Origin: Desulfuribacillus alkaliarsenatis
GTDB taxonomy: Bacteria > Bacillota > Bacilli > Desulfuribacillales > Desulfuribacillaceae
Length of the DNA stretch: 64,000 nt
Reading direction: 5' to 3'
Assembly (NCBI RefSeq): GCF_001730225.1
Contig: NZ_MIJE01000001.1
Span: forward strand, 620,001-684,000
The notes below the pieces were generated by a model that saw nothing but the letters and a program-made list of their open reading frames with translations, did not search any database and was not told the origin of the DNA. The position numbers and the translations under genes were made by a program. The first letter of the stretch is position 1, and the number at the start of each line of letters is the position of its first letter. This document shows positions 43,982 through 52,835 of this stretch, one piece after another.

Positions 43982-45292
43982 ATGAAAAAGCCTAATACTT
44001 TTTCTTTTTTTCCAGCTAAGAAGCTTCAGGGAGAAACGGAAGTTCCTGGAGATAAGTCAATTTCCCATCGAGCGATTATATTTGGTAGCATAGCTGAAGG
44101 AACAACAAAAATTGAAAATTTTCTGCCAGGTCTTGATTGCTTAAGTACAATTGACTGTTTTAGACGGTTAGGAGTAAATATAACAGCGAAAAGCAATACA
44201 TCGATTATAGTTAATGGAGTTGGGTTACAGGGATTAAATGAACCTACTGACATATTAGATGTTGGAAATTCGGGCACTACCATAAGACTGCTTAGTGGTT
44301 TATTAAGTGGGACAAACTTTTATTCAGTTATGACTGGTGATGCATCAATAAGAAAACGTCCAATGGATCGTGTGAAAAAACCGCTTGAACAAATGGGCGC
44401 TAGAATCCATGGCAGAGATAATGGTCGCTTAGCTCCATTATCGATTATCGGAACAAAACTTACACCAATTCACTATCAATCTCCAGTCGCAAGTGCACAA
44501 ATAAAATCGAGTATCCTGCTTGCAGGCATTTGGGCCGAAGGGCATATAAAAGTTACAGAACCAACAAAATCTCGCGACCATACTGAATTAATGTACAAAA
44601 CATTTGGCGGCGATATTGAAGTAGAAGGCAATACTGTAACAATTGCTGGTGGTAGTACACGTTTATCTGCTCAAGAAGTTCAAGTACCAGGTGATATTTC
44701 TTCTGCAGCATTTCTAATGGTTGCCGCTTCTATTGTACCTAATAGCGAAGTATTGATAAAAAATGTTGGTGTAAACCCGACACGCTCAGGTATCATAGAC
44801 GCACTACAAGCTATGAATGCAAATATTAAATTAACAAATGAGCGTAAATATGGAGAAGAGCCTGTAGCGGACATCTTAGTTACTTCTAGTCATTTGAAAG
44901 GAACGATAATTGAAGGCAATTTAATTCCTAGATTAATTGATGAAGTACCTATACTACTAATAGCTGCCGCCTTAGCCGAAGGCGATACTATAGTCAAAGA
45001 CGCTAAAGAACTTCGAGTTAAAGAAACAGACCGCATCCAGGTAATGCATGATGAGCTGTTGAAAGTAGGTATTATATCAACTCCAAAAGAGGACGGAATT
45101 GAGATTGCAGGTAATCAAATGATATCAGGTGGAACTATTGATAGCCACCATGATCATAGAATTGGTATGGCATTTGCAGTAGCTGCTTTAACCGCTAAAG
45201 ATAAAATAGAAATTGAAAACTATGACGCCGTTAAGGTTTCCTTTCCGAATTTCACAGAAGTTATGACGGCACTAGGAGCGAAATGTGAATAG
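43982..45292 (+). CDS. aroA: 3-phosphoshikimate 1-carboxyvinyltransferase (EPSP synthase)
   Basis: AroA transfers enolpyruvate to shikimate 3-phosphate. The 436-residue protein has VPGDKSISHRAIIFG near residue 22, LDVGNSGTTIRLLSGLL near 92, GDASIRKRPMDRV near 119 and LRVKETDRIQV near 343. The GNSGTTIR motif with Thr in place of Ala is the form seen in class II-like enzymes of Gram-positive bacteria. In B. subtilis this gene (aroE) ends the supraoperon; here the formate dehydrogenase genes start 11 nt later. Confidence 0.96.
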   Translation: MKKPNTFSFFPAKKLQGETEVPGDKSISHRAIIFGSIAEGTTKIENFLPGLDCLSTIDCFRRLGVNITAKSNTSIIVNGVGLQGLNEPTDILDVGNSGTTIRLLSGLLSGTNFYSVMTGDASIRKRPMDRVKKPLEQMGARIHGRDNGRLAPLSIIGTKLTPIHYQSPVASAQIKSSILLAGIWAEGHIKVTEPTKSRDHTELMYKTFGGDIEVEGNTVTIAGGSTRLSAQEVQVPGDISSAAFLMVAASIVPNSEVLIKNVGVNPTRSGIIDALQAMNANIKLTNERKYGEEPVADILVTSSHLKGTIIEGNLIPRLIDEVPILLIAAALAEGDTIVKDAKELRVKETDRIQVMHDELLKVGIISTPKEDGIEIAGNQMISGGTIDSHHDHRIGMAFAVAALTAKDKIEIENYDAVKVSFPNFTEVMTALGAKCE

Positions 45293-45303
45293 GGGGACGT
45301 TGT

Positions 45304-45777
45304 ATGTGTGAATTAAAATGCAACACTGAGCATCCAGAGGTAGCAAATATTATTGAAGCCCATAGGAACAATCCTGGGGCTTTAATTATAGTTTTACAGA
45401 AAGCACAATCTGTAGTTGGATATCTACCAAAGGAGATTATTAAACAGATAGCAACAGGTATGAATTTGTCAGAGTCAAAAGTCTATGGCGTAGCAACGTT
45501 TTATTCGCAATTTCATTTAACTCCACGTGGGGAGAACATAATTCGTGTTTGCATGGGGACTGCTTGTCATGTTCGTGGTGCAGTTACGATTCTTGAGAAG
45601 CTGCAAGAGCAATTACATATAAAATCAGGTGAAACATCGAAGGACTTAAAATTCACCTTAGAAACCGTTGCTTGTATTGGAGCATGCGGTTTAGCGCCTG
45701 TAATAACTATCAATGACGATACATATGGCAAATTAAAGCCTAGTCAGCTTAAAGATATAATTAATAAATATCGGTAG
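45304..45777 (+). CDS. NuoE-like [2Fe-2S] subunit of formate dehydrogenase
   Basis: A 157-residue thioredoxin-like ferredoxin related to NuoE, HydC and HndA. The four [2Fe-2S] cysteines appear as CMGTACHVRG and CIGACGLAPV, after the conserved VYGVATFYSQFHL segment near residue 60. Together with the next two genes it makes a soluble NAD-linked diaphorase module. It starts 11 nt downstream of aroA after GGGGGA, with no terminator between, so it may be read from the trp-aro transcript. It runs into the next gene with almost no gap. Confidence 0.93.
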   Translation: MCELKCNTEHPEVANIIEAHRNNPGALIIVLQKAQSVVGYLPKEIIKQIATGMNLSESKVYGVATFYSQFHLTPRGENIIRVCMGTACHVRGAVTILEKLQEQLHIKSGETSKDLKFTLETVACIGACGLAPVITINDDTYGKLKPSQLKDIINKYR

Positions 45778-45779
45778 AG

Positions 45780-47579
45780 GTGATAAAGTTGGCACATGAA
45801 AAACAAAGAATACTAATATGTGGTGGCACTGGATGCATTTCAACAGGTGCTAGTAATTTGTTAGAGAGCTTCAAGAGCACATTAAAAGCAAAAAATATGG
45901 ATTGTGAGTACGATGTGATTCTTACAGGCTGCCATGGTTTTTGTGAGCAAGGTCCAATTGTTATCATTGAAAAGGACAACACACTCTACTGTCAAGTAAC
46001 CATAGATGATATTGATGAGCTTGTAAGTCAACATCTAGCTGCTAATCAGTTAGTTGAACGATTGTTATATATTAACCCAATAGATAATCGCCGTATTTCT
46101 TCTCACAAAGACATTAATTTTTATAAAAAGCAACATCGAATATTATTAGACTTATGCGGCAAAATTGATCCAGAAAATATCAGCGAATATATAAACCATG
46201 GTGGCTACGCTGCGCTACAAGCTTGCTTTGAGCAAAAACCAACGGATATAATAGAAGAGATAAAAGTATCTAAGCTAAGAGGTCGAGGCGGGGGAGGTTT
46301 TCCTGCAGGATTAAAGTGGGAGTATACCCGCAACGCTGATGGAGATCCAAAATATATAATTTGTAATGCCGATGAAGGTGATCCTGGTGCATTTATGGAT
46401 CGAAGTATAATAGAAGGAAACCCTCATTCAGTACTAGAAGGTATGCTAATAGCAGGCTATGCGATTGGCTCAAATATTGGTTACATATACGTACGCGCAG
46501 AGTACCCACTTGCTGTTAAGCGTTTACGAATTGCCATAGATCAGGCTGAAGCAACCGGCTATCTTGGAGAGAACATATTAGGAAGTAACTTTTCATTCCA
46601 AATAAAGATTAAAGAGGGTGCTGGGGCGTTCGTTTGTGGAGAATCTTCTGCACTTATGCACTCCATTGAAGGTCATCGTGGAATGCCACGTTCAAGACCA
46701 CCAAACTCCACGAAAAAAGGACTATGGAGCAAGCCTACTTGTTTAAATAACGTGGAAACATTTGCTAATATCCCGCTTATAATTTTAATGGGTGGTAATG
46801 AGTTTGCAAAAATTGGAACAGAGAATTCTACTGGTACTAAAGTTCTTGCATTGACAGGCAAAATTAATAATACTGGTCTAGCAGAAGTGCCTATGGGTAT
46901 TTCACTAAGGGATGTTATATTTGACATTGGCGGCGGTATTAAGGATGGAAAGAAATTAAAAGCCGTGCAAATAGGGGGGCCTTCTGGAGGCTGTATACCT
47001 GAAGAAATGCTTGATTTACCAATAGATTTTGATTCTTTATATAAAGCTGGTGCAATGATGGGGTCGGGCGGATTGGTAGTGTTAGATGAGTCTACCTGTA
47101 TGGTAGACTTAGCGAAGTTTTTTCTAGAATTCACTCATAATGAATCATGTGGTAAGTGTACACCTTGCAGAGAGGGAACATATAGGATGCTACAAATACT
47201 TGAAAAGATTACTGATGGATTAGGTACTCAAGATGATATTATCCATCTAGAACGATTAAGTAACAATATTATGAATTCATCCCTATGTGGTTTAGGTAAA
47301 TCAGCACCGAATCCAATCGTAAGTACACTAAGATATTTCAGGTACGAATATGATGCGCATATAGAAGATAAGACCTGTCCGAGTGGTGTATGCAAGAAGC
47401 TTATCAGTTATCGTATAGATAGTATGAACTGTAAAGCATGTACAATATGTCTTAAGCATTGCCCAAGTCAAGCAATCATTGGCGAACGTGGGAAACCCCA
47501 TCTAATAGTGTCAGAAAATTGTACAAGATGTGGTATATGCTTAGAGAAATGTCCGTTTCAAGCAGTAAAAATGGGCTAA
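45780..47579 (+). CDS. NuoF-like NAD(H)/FMN iron-sulfur subunit of formate dehydrogenase
   Basis: A protein of about 599 residues. Order: N-terminal thioredoxin-like [2Fe-2S] domain (ICGGTGCISTGAS and GCHGFCEQGP), FMN/NADH-binding NuoF core (LRGRGGGGFPAGLKWEY, CNADEGDPGAFMDRS, GAGAFVCGESSAL), SLBB region, [4Fe-4S] motif ESCGKCTPCREGTYRM, and a C-terminal pair CKACTICLKHCP and CTRCGICLEKCP. This matches the HydB/HylB type found in NAD-dependent or electron-bifurcating formate dehydrogenases and hydrogenases. GTG 45780 is the longest start; TTG 45789 with AGAGGTGAT before it is as likely. Confidence 0.92.
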   Translation: MIKLAHEKQRILICGGTGCISTGASNLLESFKSTLKAKNMDCEYDVILTGCHGFCEQGPIVIIEKDNTLYCQVTIDDIDELVSQHLAANQLVERLLYINPIDNRRISSHKDINFYKKQHRILLDLCGKIDPENISEYINHGGYAALQACFEQKPTDIIEEIKVSKLRGRGGGGFPAGLKWEYTRNADGDPKYIICNADEGDPGAFMDRSIIEGNPHSVLEGMLIAGYAIGSNIGYIYVRAEYPLAVKRLRIAIDQAEATGYLGENILGSNFSFQIKIKEGAGAFVCGESSALMHSIEGHRGMPRSRPPNSTKKGLWSKPTCLNNVETFANIPLIILMGGNEFAKIGTENSTGTKVLALTGKINNTGLAEVPMGISLRDVIFDIGGGIKDGKKLKAVQIGGPSGGCIPEEMLDLPIDFDSLYKAGAMMGSGGLVVLDESTCMVDLAKFFLEFTHNESCGKCTPCREGTYRMLQILEKITDGLGTQDDIIHLERLSNNIMNSSLCGLGKSAPNPIVSTLRYFRYEYDAHIEDKTCPSGVCKKLISYRIDSMNCKACTICLKHCPSQAIIGERGKPHLIVSENCTRCGICLEKCPFQAVKMG

Positions 47580-47582
47580 AGG

Positions 47583-50279
47583 GTGATGAACTTGATAACA
47601 ATCGAAGTTAATGGACAAACATATACAATGGAAACAAGTAAATCGATACTAGATGCGTGTAAAGAAATAGGGATTGATATTCCTACTCTTTGTTACGATA
47701 AAGACTTAAAGATAACTGCTAGCTGTCGCTTATGCATCGTCGAGATTGAGAACAAATCTACCTTAGTAACTGCCTGTTCTACACCAATCTACGACGGTCT
47801 GAAAATATATACTGAATCGGAAAAAGTAATCGAAGCAAGGCAGGAAATACTGCGTTTATTATTAGCCAACCATGATTTGCGTTGTCTTACATGCCATAGA
47901 AACGGTGATTGTAGATTACAGGATTATAGTTATCGTTATAACGTACATGATACTCCATACCCAGATGGACCCAATAAAGAAATACCTATAGATGATACGA
48001 ATTCATTTTTCGTTAGAGATTATGCTAAATGCATCCTGTGTGGCAAATGTGTATCAGTTTGCAGCGATATCAACGGTGCACACGCTATAGACTTTACCAA
48101 TAGAGGCTATAAAACCAAAGTAGCTAGTAGTTTTGATGAAAGCCTGCAGAATACTTCTTGCAATTTCTGCGGCATGTGTATTCAAGTATGTCCAGTTGCT
48201 GCACTAGTGCCGAAATCAGAAATAGGTAAAGGACGTCCATGGGAGACGACAAAAGTCAAGACTACATGTAGCTATTGTGGTGTTGGCTGTCAGTTGCAAC
48301 TGAAAATCATGGACAACCAGATTATTGGTGTGGCAAAGGATGAAAGTGGATCAAATCTAGGACATCTGTGTGTAAAAGGACAGTTTGGCTGGGAGTATGT
48401 ACACGCTAGAGATAGATTAAGTATGCCTTTAATAAAAAACCGTAAAACAGGTCAGTTTGAAGAAGTAGCTTGGGATGTCGCAATTGACTTTATATATGAA
48501 AATCTGCAACCGATCCTTAACGAGAGTGGAGGAGATGCAGTTGGCGGTCTATGCTCGGCAAAATGTACAAACGAAGAAAATTATCTGTTTCAAAAATTAA
48601 TGCGTACCGTCTTTACTACTAATAACGTCGACCATTGCGCACGTCTCTGACATAGTGCTAGTGTTGCCAGTTTGGCAACTGCATTTGGAAGCGGGGCAAT
48701 GACTAACTCATACAATGAAATATTGTTAGCTAACGTAATTATTGTAACGGGTGCGAATACTACAGAGGCCCATCCTGTCATTGGATATAGAATTAAGCAA
48801 GCAGTTAAAAATGGTGCTAAATTAGTTGTAATTGATCCTCGAAGAATTGAATTAGTTGATTATGCTGAATCGTGGTTATCGATTAAGCCAGGGACTAATT
48901 TAGCTTTATTTAATGGTTTAGCACATATCATATACAAAGAAAACTTATACAATCAGGACTTTATCAATCAACATACGGAAGGCTTTGATAATTGGTTAAA
49001 CAGCATTAATGAATACACTCCTGACCGTGTAGCTGCCATTACTGGTGTAAACATAGATGGCCTATATTTTATCGCTAAACTATATGCTACTGCAGATAAA
49101 GCGACCATTTTATACGCTATGGGTATTACACAACACAGCTCTGGAACTAATAACGTATTTTCACTGGCAAACCTTGCAATGCTAACAGGGCAAATTGGTA
49201 GGGAAGGAACAGGTATAAATCCCCTTAGAGGCCAGAACAATGTACAAGGGGCATGTGATATGGGTGGACTTCCTAATGTACTACCAGGCTACGCCCTCGT
49301 AAATGACGAAACGCAGCGGCTAAGATTTGAAAGTGCTTGGCAGCAGAAAGTTGCAACAAACTCTGGATTAACTTTGACAGAAATGGTAGATGCGGCAATC
49401 GAGAAACGTATTAAAGCACTCTATATAATGGGTGAGAATCCGATGCTTGCTGACCCAAATACAAACCATGTAAGAGCAGGATTAGAGTCTTTAGATTTCT
49501 TAATCGTACAGGACATATTTTTAACAGAGACGGCCCGAATGGCTGATGTAGTACTGCCTGCAGTGACCTTCGCAGAAAAGGATGGGACATTTACGAATAC
49601 GGAACGCTTTGTTCAACGTGTAAGAAAAGCGATACCAGAGCAAGGGAACGCCAAGGTAGATTGGCAGATAATTCAAATGATTGCTAACAGATTTGGATCT
49701 AAATGGCAATATCGACATGCAAAAGAAATCATGGATGAAATACGTACCGTTGTTCCTCAGTATGCTGGTATAACCTATGATAGAATTGAACAGCAGGGAC
49801 TACAGTGGCCATGTCCATCAATTGAACATAACGGAACACCTTATTTACACAAGGACGGTTTTATTAGAGGAAAAGGGAAGTTTACAGCAGTAGAATATTC
49901 TCCATCTAAGGAATTACCCGATATAGAATACCCATTCACATTAACAACTGGCCGTAGATTATATCACTGGCACACCGGTAGTATGAGCAGGAGGGTAAAG
50001 GCCCTTGAGGAAATACACCCATATGAGAAAATGCAGATTAATCCTATTGATGCTAAGGAATTAGGGATAGAAGCTGGAGACATTATTAAAGTATCTTCAA
50101 GGCGGGGCTCAGTAAATACAAAAATTGAAATAACAGACTCTATCCCAAGAAGAACTCTGTTTATGTCTTTTCACTTCAGTGAGACGAATACGAATAGCCT
50201 AACGAGCTCACATAGAGACCCTATATGCAATATTCCTGAAGCAAAGGTGACAGCTGTGAGAGTTGATAAAATCAACTAA
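47583..50279 (+). CDS. fdhA: Formate dehydrogenase catalytic subunit, selenoprotein (UGA at 48648 read as Sec)
   Basis: An 898-residue molybdopterin (W or Mo) enzyme interrupted by one in-frame TGA at 48648-48650. Residues on each side, DHCARL before and HSASVASLATAFGSGAM after, align with the VDHCAR-U-H active site of formate dehydrogenases, so Sec356 is the metal ligand. N-terminal clusters: [2Fe-2S] C37, C48, C51, C65; His/Cys cluster H97, C101, C104, C110; two [4Fe-4S] C150-C160 and C193-C203; then CSYCGVGC near 229. The C-terminal dinucleotide-binding domain is complete. The start may be GTG 47583, ATG 47586 or TTG 47592. It ends a three-gene operon. Confidence 0.94.
48648..48683 (+). 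promoter_or_regulatory. Candidate bacterial SECIS element
   Basis: Twelve bases after the UGA, GTTGCC (48663-48668) pairs perfectly with GGCAAC (48674-48679) over an AGTTT loop. TGC (48656-48658) can pair with GCA (48681-48683) below a bulge. Position and a GU in the apical loop match SelB-dependent bacterial SECIS hairpins. Confidence 0.75.
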
Positions 50280-50296
50280 TATAATAAAATTGCAGG

Positions 50297-50518
50297 TCAA
50301 AGCTCAACTAATGCAAGTGCCGCTAAAAAAAAGATAAACAGTATTAGAATTATCCATGTGCTTGGATAAAAGATAGCATATGCAAATAGACAGAAAGTAC
50401 CTATAAGTACAAGGAATTTAGCGATATATGCTAATTCTTCTAAAAAACACTGAAAGCTTCTTTTACGCATAATAGAATACCACATTCTTCTTAATGATAT
50501 AGGTACACCTTTGAACAT
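50297..50518 (-). CDS. Small hypothetical membrane protein
   Basis: A 73-residue protein with two likely transmembrane segments (about residues 30-48 and 51-70) after a basic N-terminus (RRMWYSIMRKR). No family is recognised. A strong AGGAGGTG precedes the ATG on the minus strand, which supports real translation. It is the last of a minus-strand group with the carboxypeptidase and MurF-like genes, and converges with fdhA at a gap of only 17 nt. Confidence 0.7.
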   Translation of the reverse strand: MFKGVPISLRRMWYSIMRKRSFQCFLEELAYIAKFLVLIGTFCLFAYAIFYPSTWIILILFIFFLAALALVEL

Positions 50519-50533
50519 ACCTACACCTCCTGA

Positions 50534-51280
50534 TTAAACGGATTTAATAATTTTTACAACGTTTTGCCTGAATTTATCTTTGTCAGTATTAGCCATAACA
50601 GCTAAATATAAAGCGTCCTGTTTTTTGAAATAAAATAGGAAGCACTTTCCAGCCTTTGGAGTGAAGCCGGTTTTTCCAGCTATCACTCCATATTTATTAA
50701 TAAAGGGGTTAGTGTTATTAAAGATAACTGGATTATATCTAAGAGATGTTAATAGCTTACATCTAGGCATTTTTAATATATTCATTAATGTCTTTTTTTG
50801 ATACACTAATTTACCTAAAGTAACTAAGTCATTTACTGTTGAATAATGATTGTCTTTATGCAGTCCACTTGGATTAACAAAGCTACTTTGATTAAGTCCA
50901 TAATCATTACAGTGTTTTTTTGTTATTACCGTCCACCTTTGTTCTGTCTTATTTTCAATATATTCTTGCAAAAGGTTTGCGGCATCATTTGCACTTCTAA
51001 TAAGCATAGCTTGCAATAAAGTTTCAATCGTATAGTTCATATTTAATTTGAGATCAGCTCGTAATTGTGGTGCCTCTATCGTCTTACTTACCTTTATTTT
51101 GTCTGATAACTTACACTGATTGAGTACTATTAAAGCAGTAAATAACTTAGTAATGCTTGCAGGATATATAGCCTTATTTATGTTTTTTTTACGAATCCAT
51201 TTATTATGTGATAATGAATATATCCCATAGTATTTTAACCTTCTATGATTGTGCTTTAATATATTCATACAATTATTCAC
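50534..51280 (-). CDS. D-alanyl-D-alanine carboxypeptidase family protein (S11) without signal peptide
   Basis: A 248-residue penicillin-binding-protein-type serine peptidase. The three active-site motifs are present: SITK at residues 42-45, SAN (in IRSANDAANLL) and KTG (in IAGKTGFTPKAG). Such enzymes normally remove the terminal D-Ala of peptidoglycan stem peptides outside the cell. Here the N-terminus is polar and basic, with no signal peptide or membrane anchor, and no C-terminal anchor domain. The start codon GTG shares one base with the stop of the MurF-like gene (TAGTG); the ATG at 51268 is an alternative start. Confidence 0.85.
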   Translation of the reverse strand: MNNCMNILKHNHRRLKYYGIYSLSHNKWIRKKNINKAIYPASITKLFTALIVLNQCKLSDKIKVSKTIEAPQLRADLKLNMNYTIETLLQAMLIRSANDAANLLQEYIENKTEQRWTVITKKHCNDYGLNQSSFVNPSGLHKDNHYSTVNDLVTLGKLVYQKKTLMNILKMPRCKLLTSLRYNPVIFNNTNPFINKYGVIAGKTGFTPKAGKCFLFYFKKQDALYLAVMANTDKDKFRQNVVKIIKSV

Positions 51281-52656
51281 TACGCTTTCTTATATTTTAA
51301 TTGTCTAATTAAAGTTTCCATTTTAAATGTTCTAGACGCTTTAAAGTAGGCGTGCACGTTAGGTTTTAATACCTTTTTCAAATAGTTGTATGCAGATTTT
51401 TTATCTGGGAGATGCTGAGCTATTATATTATTCTTGGACTGTTTTGCACCAGCTACAACATGCTGCCCAAAAGTACCGACACCAATAACATTGACTCCTA
51501 AATCCGCAGCTTTTCTACCAACCTTTTTATGACCATCGACAGTGTGAGAGCCAAGCTCACCCATGTTACCAATAACTGCAAATGCAGGGTTTTTGTTAGA
51601 AATTAACTTTAGCGACCGAATCCCTTCGATTGCAGCTGTAGGATTAGCATTAAAAGCGTCACTAATGATTGTAGAATTGTTGATGCCCTTTAGTATTTGA
51701 GTTCTCATTCCTGCGTTTCTAAACGTTGCAAGCTTAGATTTGATATTAGGATATGGCACATTCAATATAAAGGCAGCAGCAATAGCAGCTAAAGCGTTAT
51801 AGACATTATGCTCACCTATAGCGGCTACAGTGAAATCATATGTTTTACCAAGATAGGTCACCTTAAACGATGTAGAACGGGCTTTATAACGGATTTTAGA
51901 TGCTTTAATATCAGCATTATTTTTTATTCCGAAATATAATATTTTTTTGCCTTTAAAACCTGATAGATTAAGCTTACTAGTATATTGGTTATCAGCATTG
52001 AGTATTAAATAACCGTTCTTTCTAATAGTTCCTATAATCTCTTGTTTAGCTTTAATAATATTATTTACTGAATTACCTAACTTACCTATGTGAGCATCAC
52101 CTATATTAGTAATAATGCCGATTGTAGGCTGATAATATGAACCCATGATTCGTATTTGCCCTAATCCTTTCATTCCCATTTCAAATACACCATACTTATG
52201 GCTAGAATTTAATTTCATAGTATTGTAGGGAGCTGAATAAACAGCATTCATAGTAGCATAGGTACTCATAACCTTACCTTGTGAACGGAGAATCTGTGTT
52301 ATCATATTTTTTACTGTCGTTTTACCAGCACTACCTGTAACGCCAACTACAGGTACTTTAATAAGGTTTCTATTATATTGCGCATATTTAAAAACCATTG
52401 ATCTATCAACATAAATATAACTTATATTTTTTTGTTCTTTAATTTTCCCTCGAAGATTGTTTGCAGCAATAATGCCTATTGCACCTTTTTTTATCGCTGT
52501 AGCAACACGGTTATTGAAACCTTTTTGGTCACGAACCCAAAAAAAATCATTAGGTCTTACAAAACGTGAATCATTATATACGATAGATTGAATATGTCGA
52601 TTGTGAGGGGCTTTAGTAAAACCCTTTGTTACTTGAATAAATTCTCCAATATTCAT
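51280..52656 (-). CDS. MurF-like Mur ligase
   Basis: A 458-residue protein with the Mur ligase layout: N-terminal UDP-binding-like domain, central ATPase with VTGSAGKTTVKNMI (near residue 110) and FEMGMKGLGQIRIMG, and a C-terminal domain with ISDAFNANPTAAIEGI and AVIGNMGELG. It most resembles MurF, which adds D-Ala-D-Ala to UDP-MurNAc-tripeptide. Basic residues are frequent, unlike a standard MurF, and it is away from any dcw cluster. ATG 52656 with AGGGGGAT before it is chosen; an upstream in-frame start is poor. It is probably a paralogue of a housekeeping MurF. Confidence 0.82.
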   Translation of the reverse strand: MNIGEFIQVTKGFTKAPHNRHIQSIVYNDSRFVRPNDFFWVRDQKGFNNRVATAIKKGAIGIIAANNLRGKIKEQKNISYIYVDRSMVFKYAQYNRNLIKVPVVGVTGSAGKTTVKNMITQILRSQGKVMSTYATMNAVYSAPYNTMKLNSSHKYGVFEMGMKGLGQIRIMGSYYQPTIGIITNIGDAHIGKLGNSVNNIIKAKQEIIGTIRKNGYLILNADNQYTSKLNLSGFKGKKILYFGIKNNADIKASKIRYKARSTSFKVTYLGKTYDFTVAAIGEHNVYNALAAIAAAFILNVPYPNIKSKLATFRNAGMRTQILKGINNSTIISDAFNANPTAAIEGIRSLKLISNKNPAFAVIGNMGELGSHTVDGHKKVGRKAADLGVNVIGVGTFGQHVVAGAKQSKNNIIAQHLPDKKSAYNYLKKVLKPNVHAYFKASRTFKMETLIRQLKYKKA

Positions 52657-52730
52657 GATTATCCCCCTTAAATATTTCTCCCTTATAATATTCAGGAAGC
52701 CTACTAGAAGGTTCAACAGAAGTAAAAAAA

Positions 52731-52780
52731 ATAAAAAAAAGGGCTAATCCTAAGGAAATTATCTTAGTAGGATTAGACCT
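52731..52780 (-). terminator. Intrinsic terminator of the NlpC/P60 gene
   Basis: On the minus strand, a long imperfect stem (52742-52754 with 52763-52779) is followed by a T tract (52733-52740). It separates the NlpC/P60 gene from the MurF-like gene, so they are separate transcripts unless read through. Confidence 0.75.
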
Positions 52781-52835
52781 TACATATAAATTATTATAAA
52801 ATAATAGTAAGCTTTATAGATTTAGATTTAAATAT

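Noticed and set aside
46673-47134. Open frame antisense to the NuoF-like gene
   Set aside because: Same reasons: shadow of a strongly conserved gene, no initiation signal, low-complexity product.
48648-48650. Stop codon splitting fdhA into two genes or a pseudogene
   Set aside because: The frame continues without shift, both sides match the active-site region, and a SECIS-like hairpin follows; Sec insertion is the better explanation.
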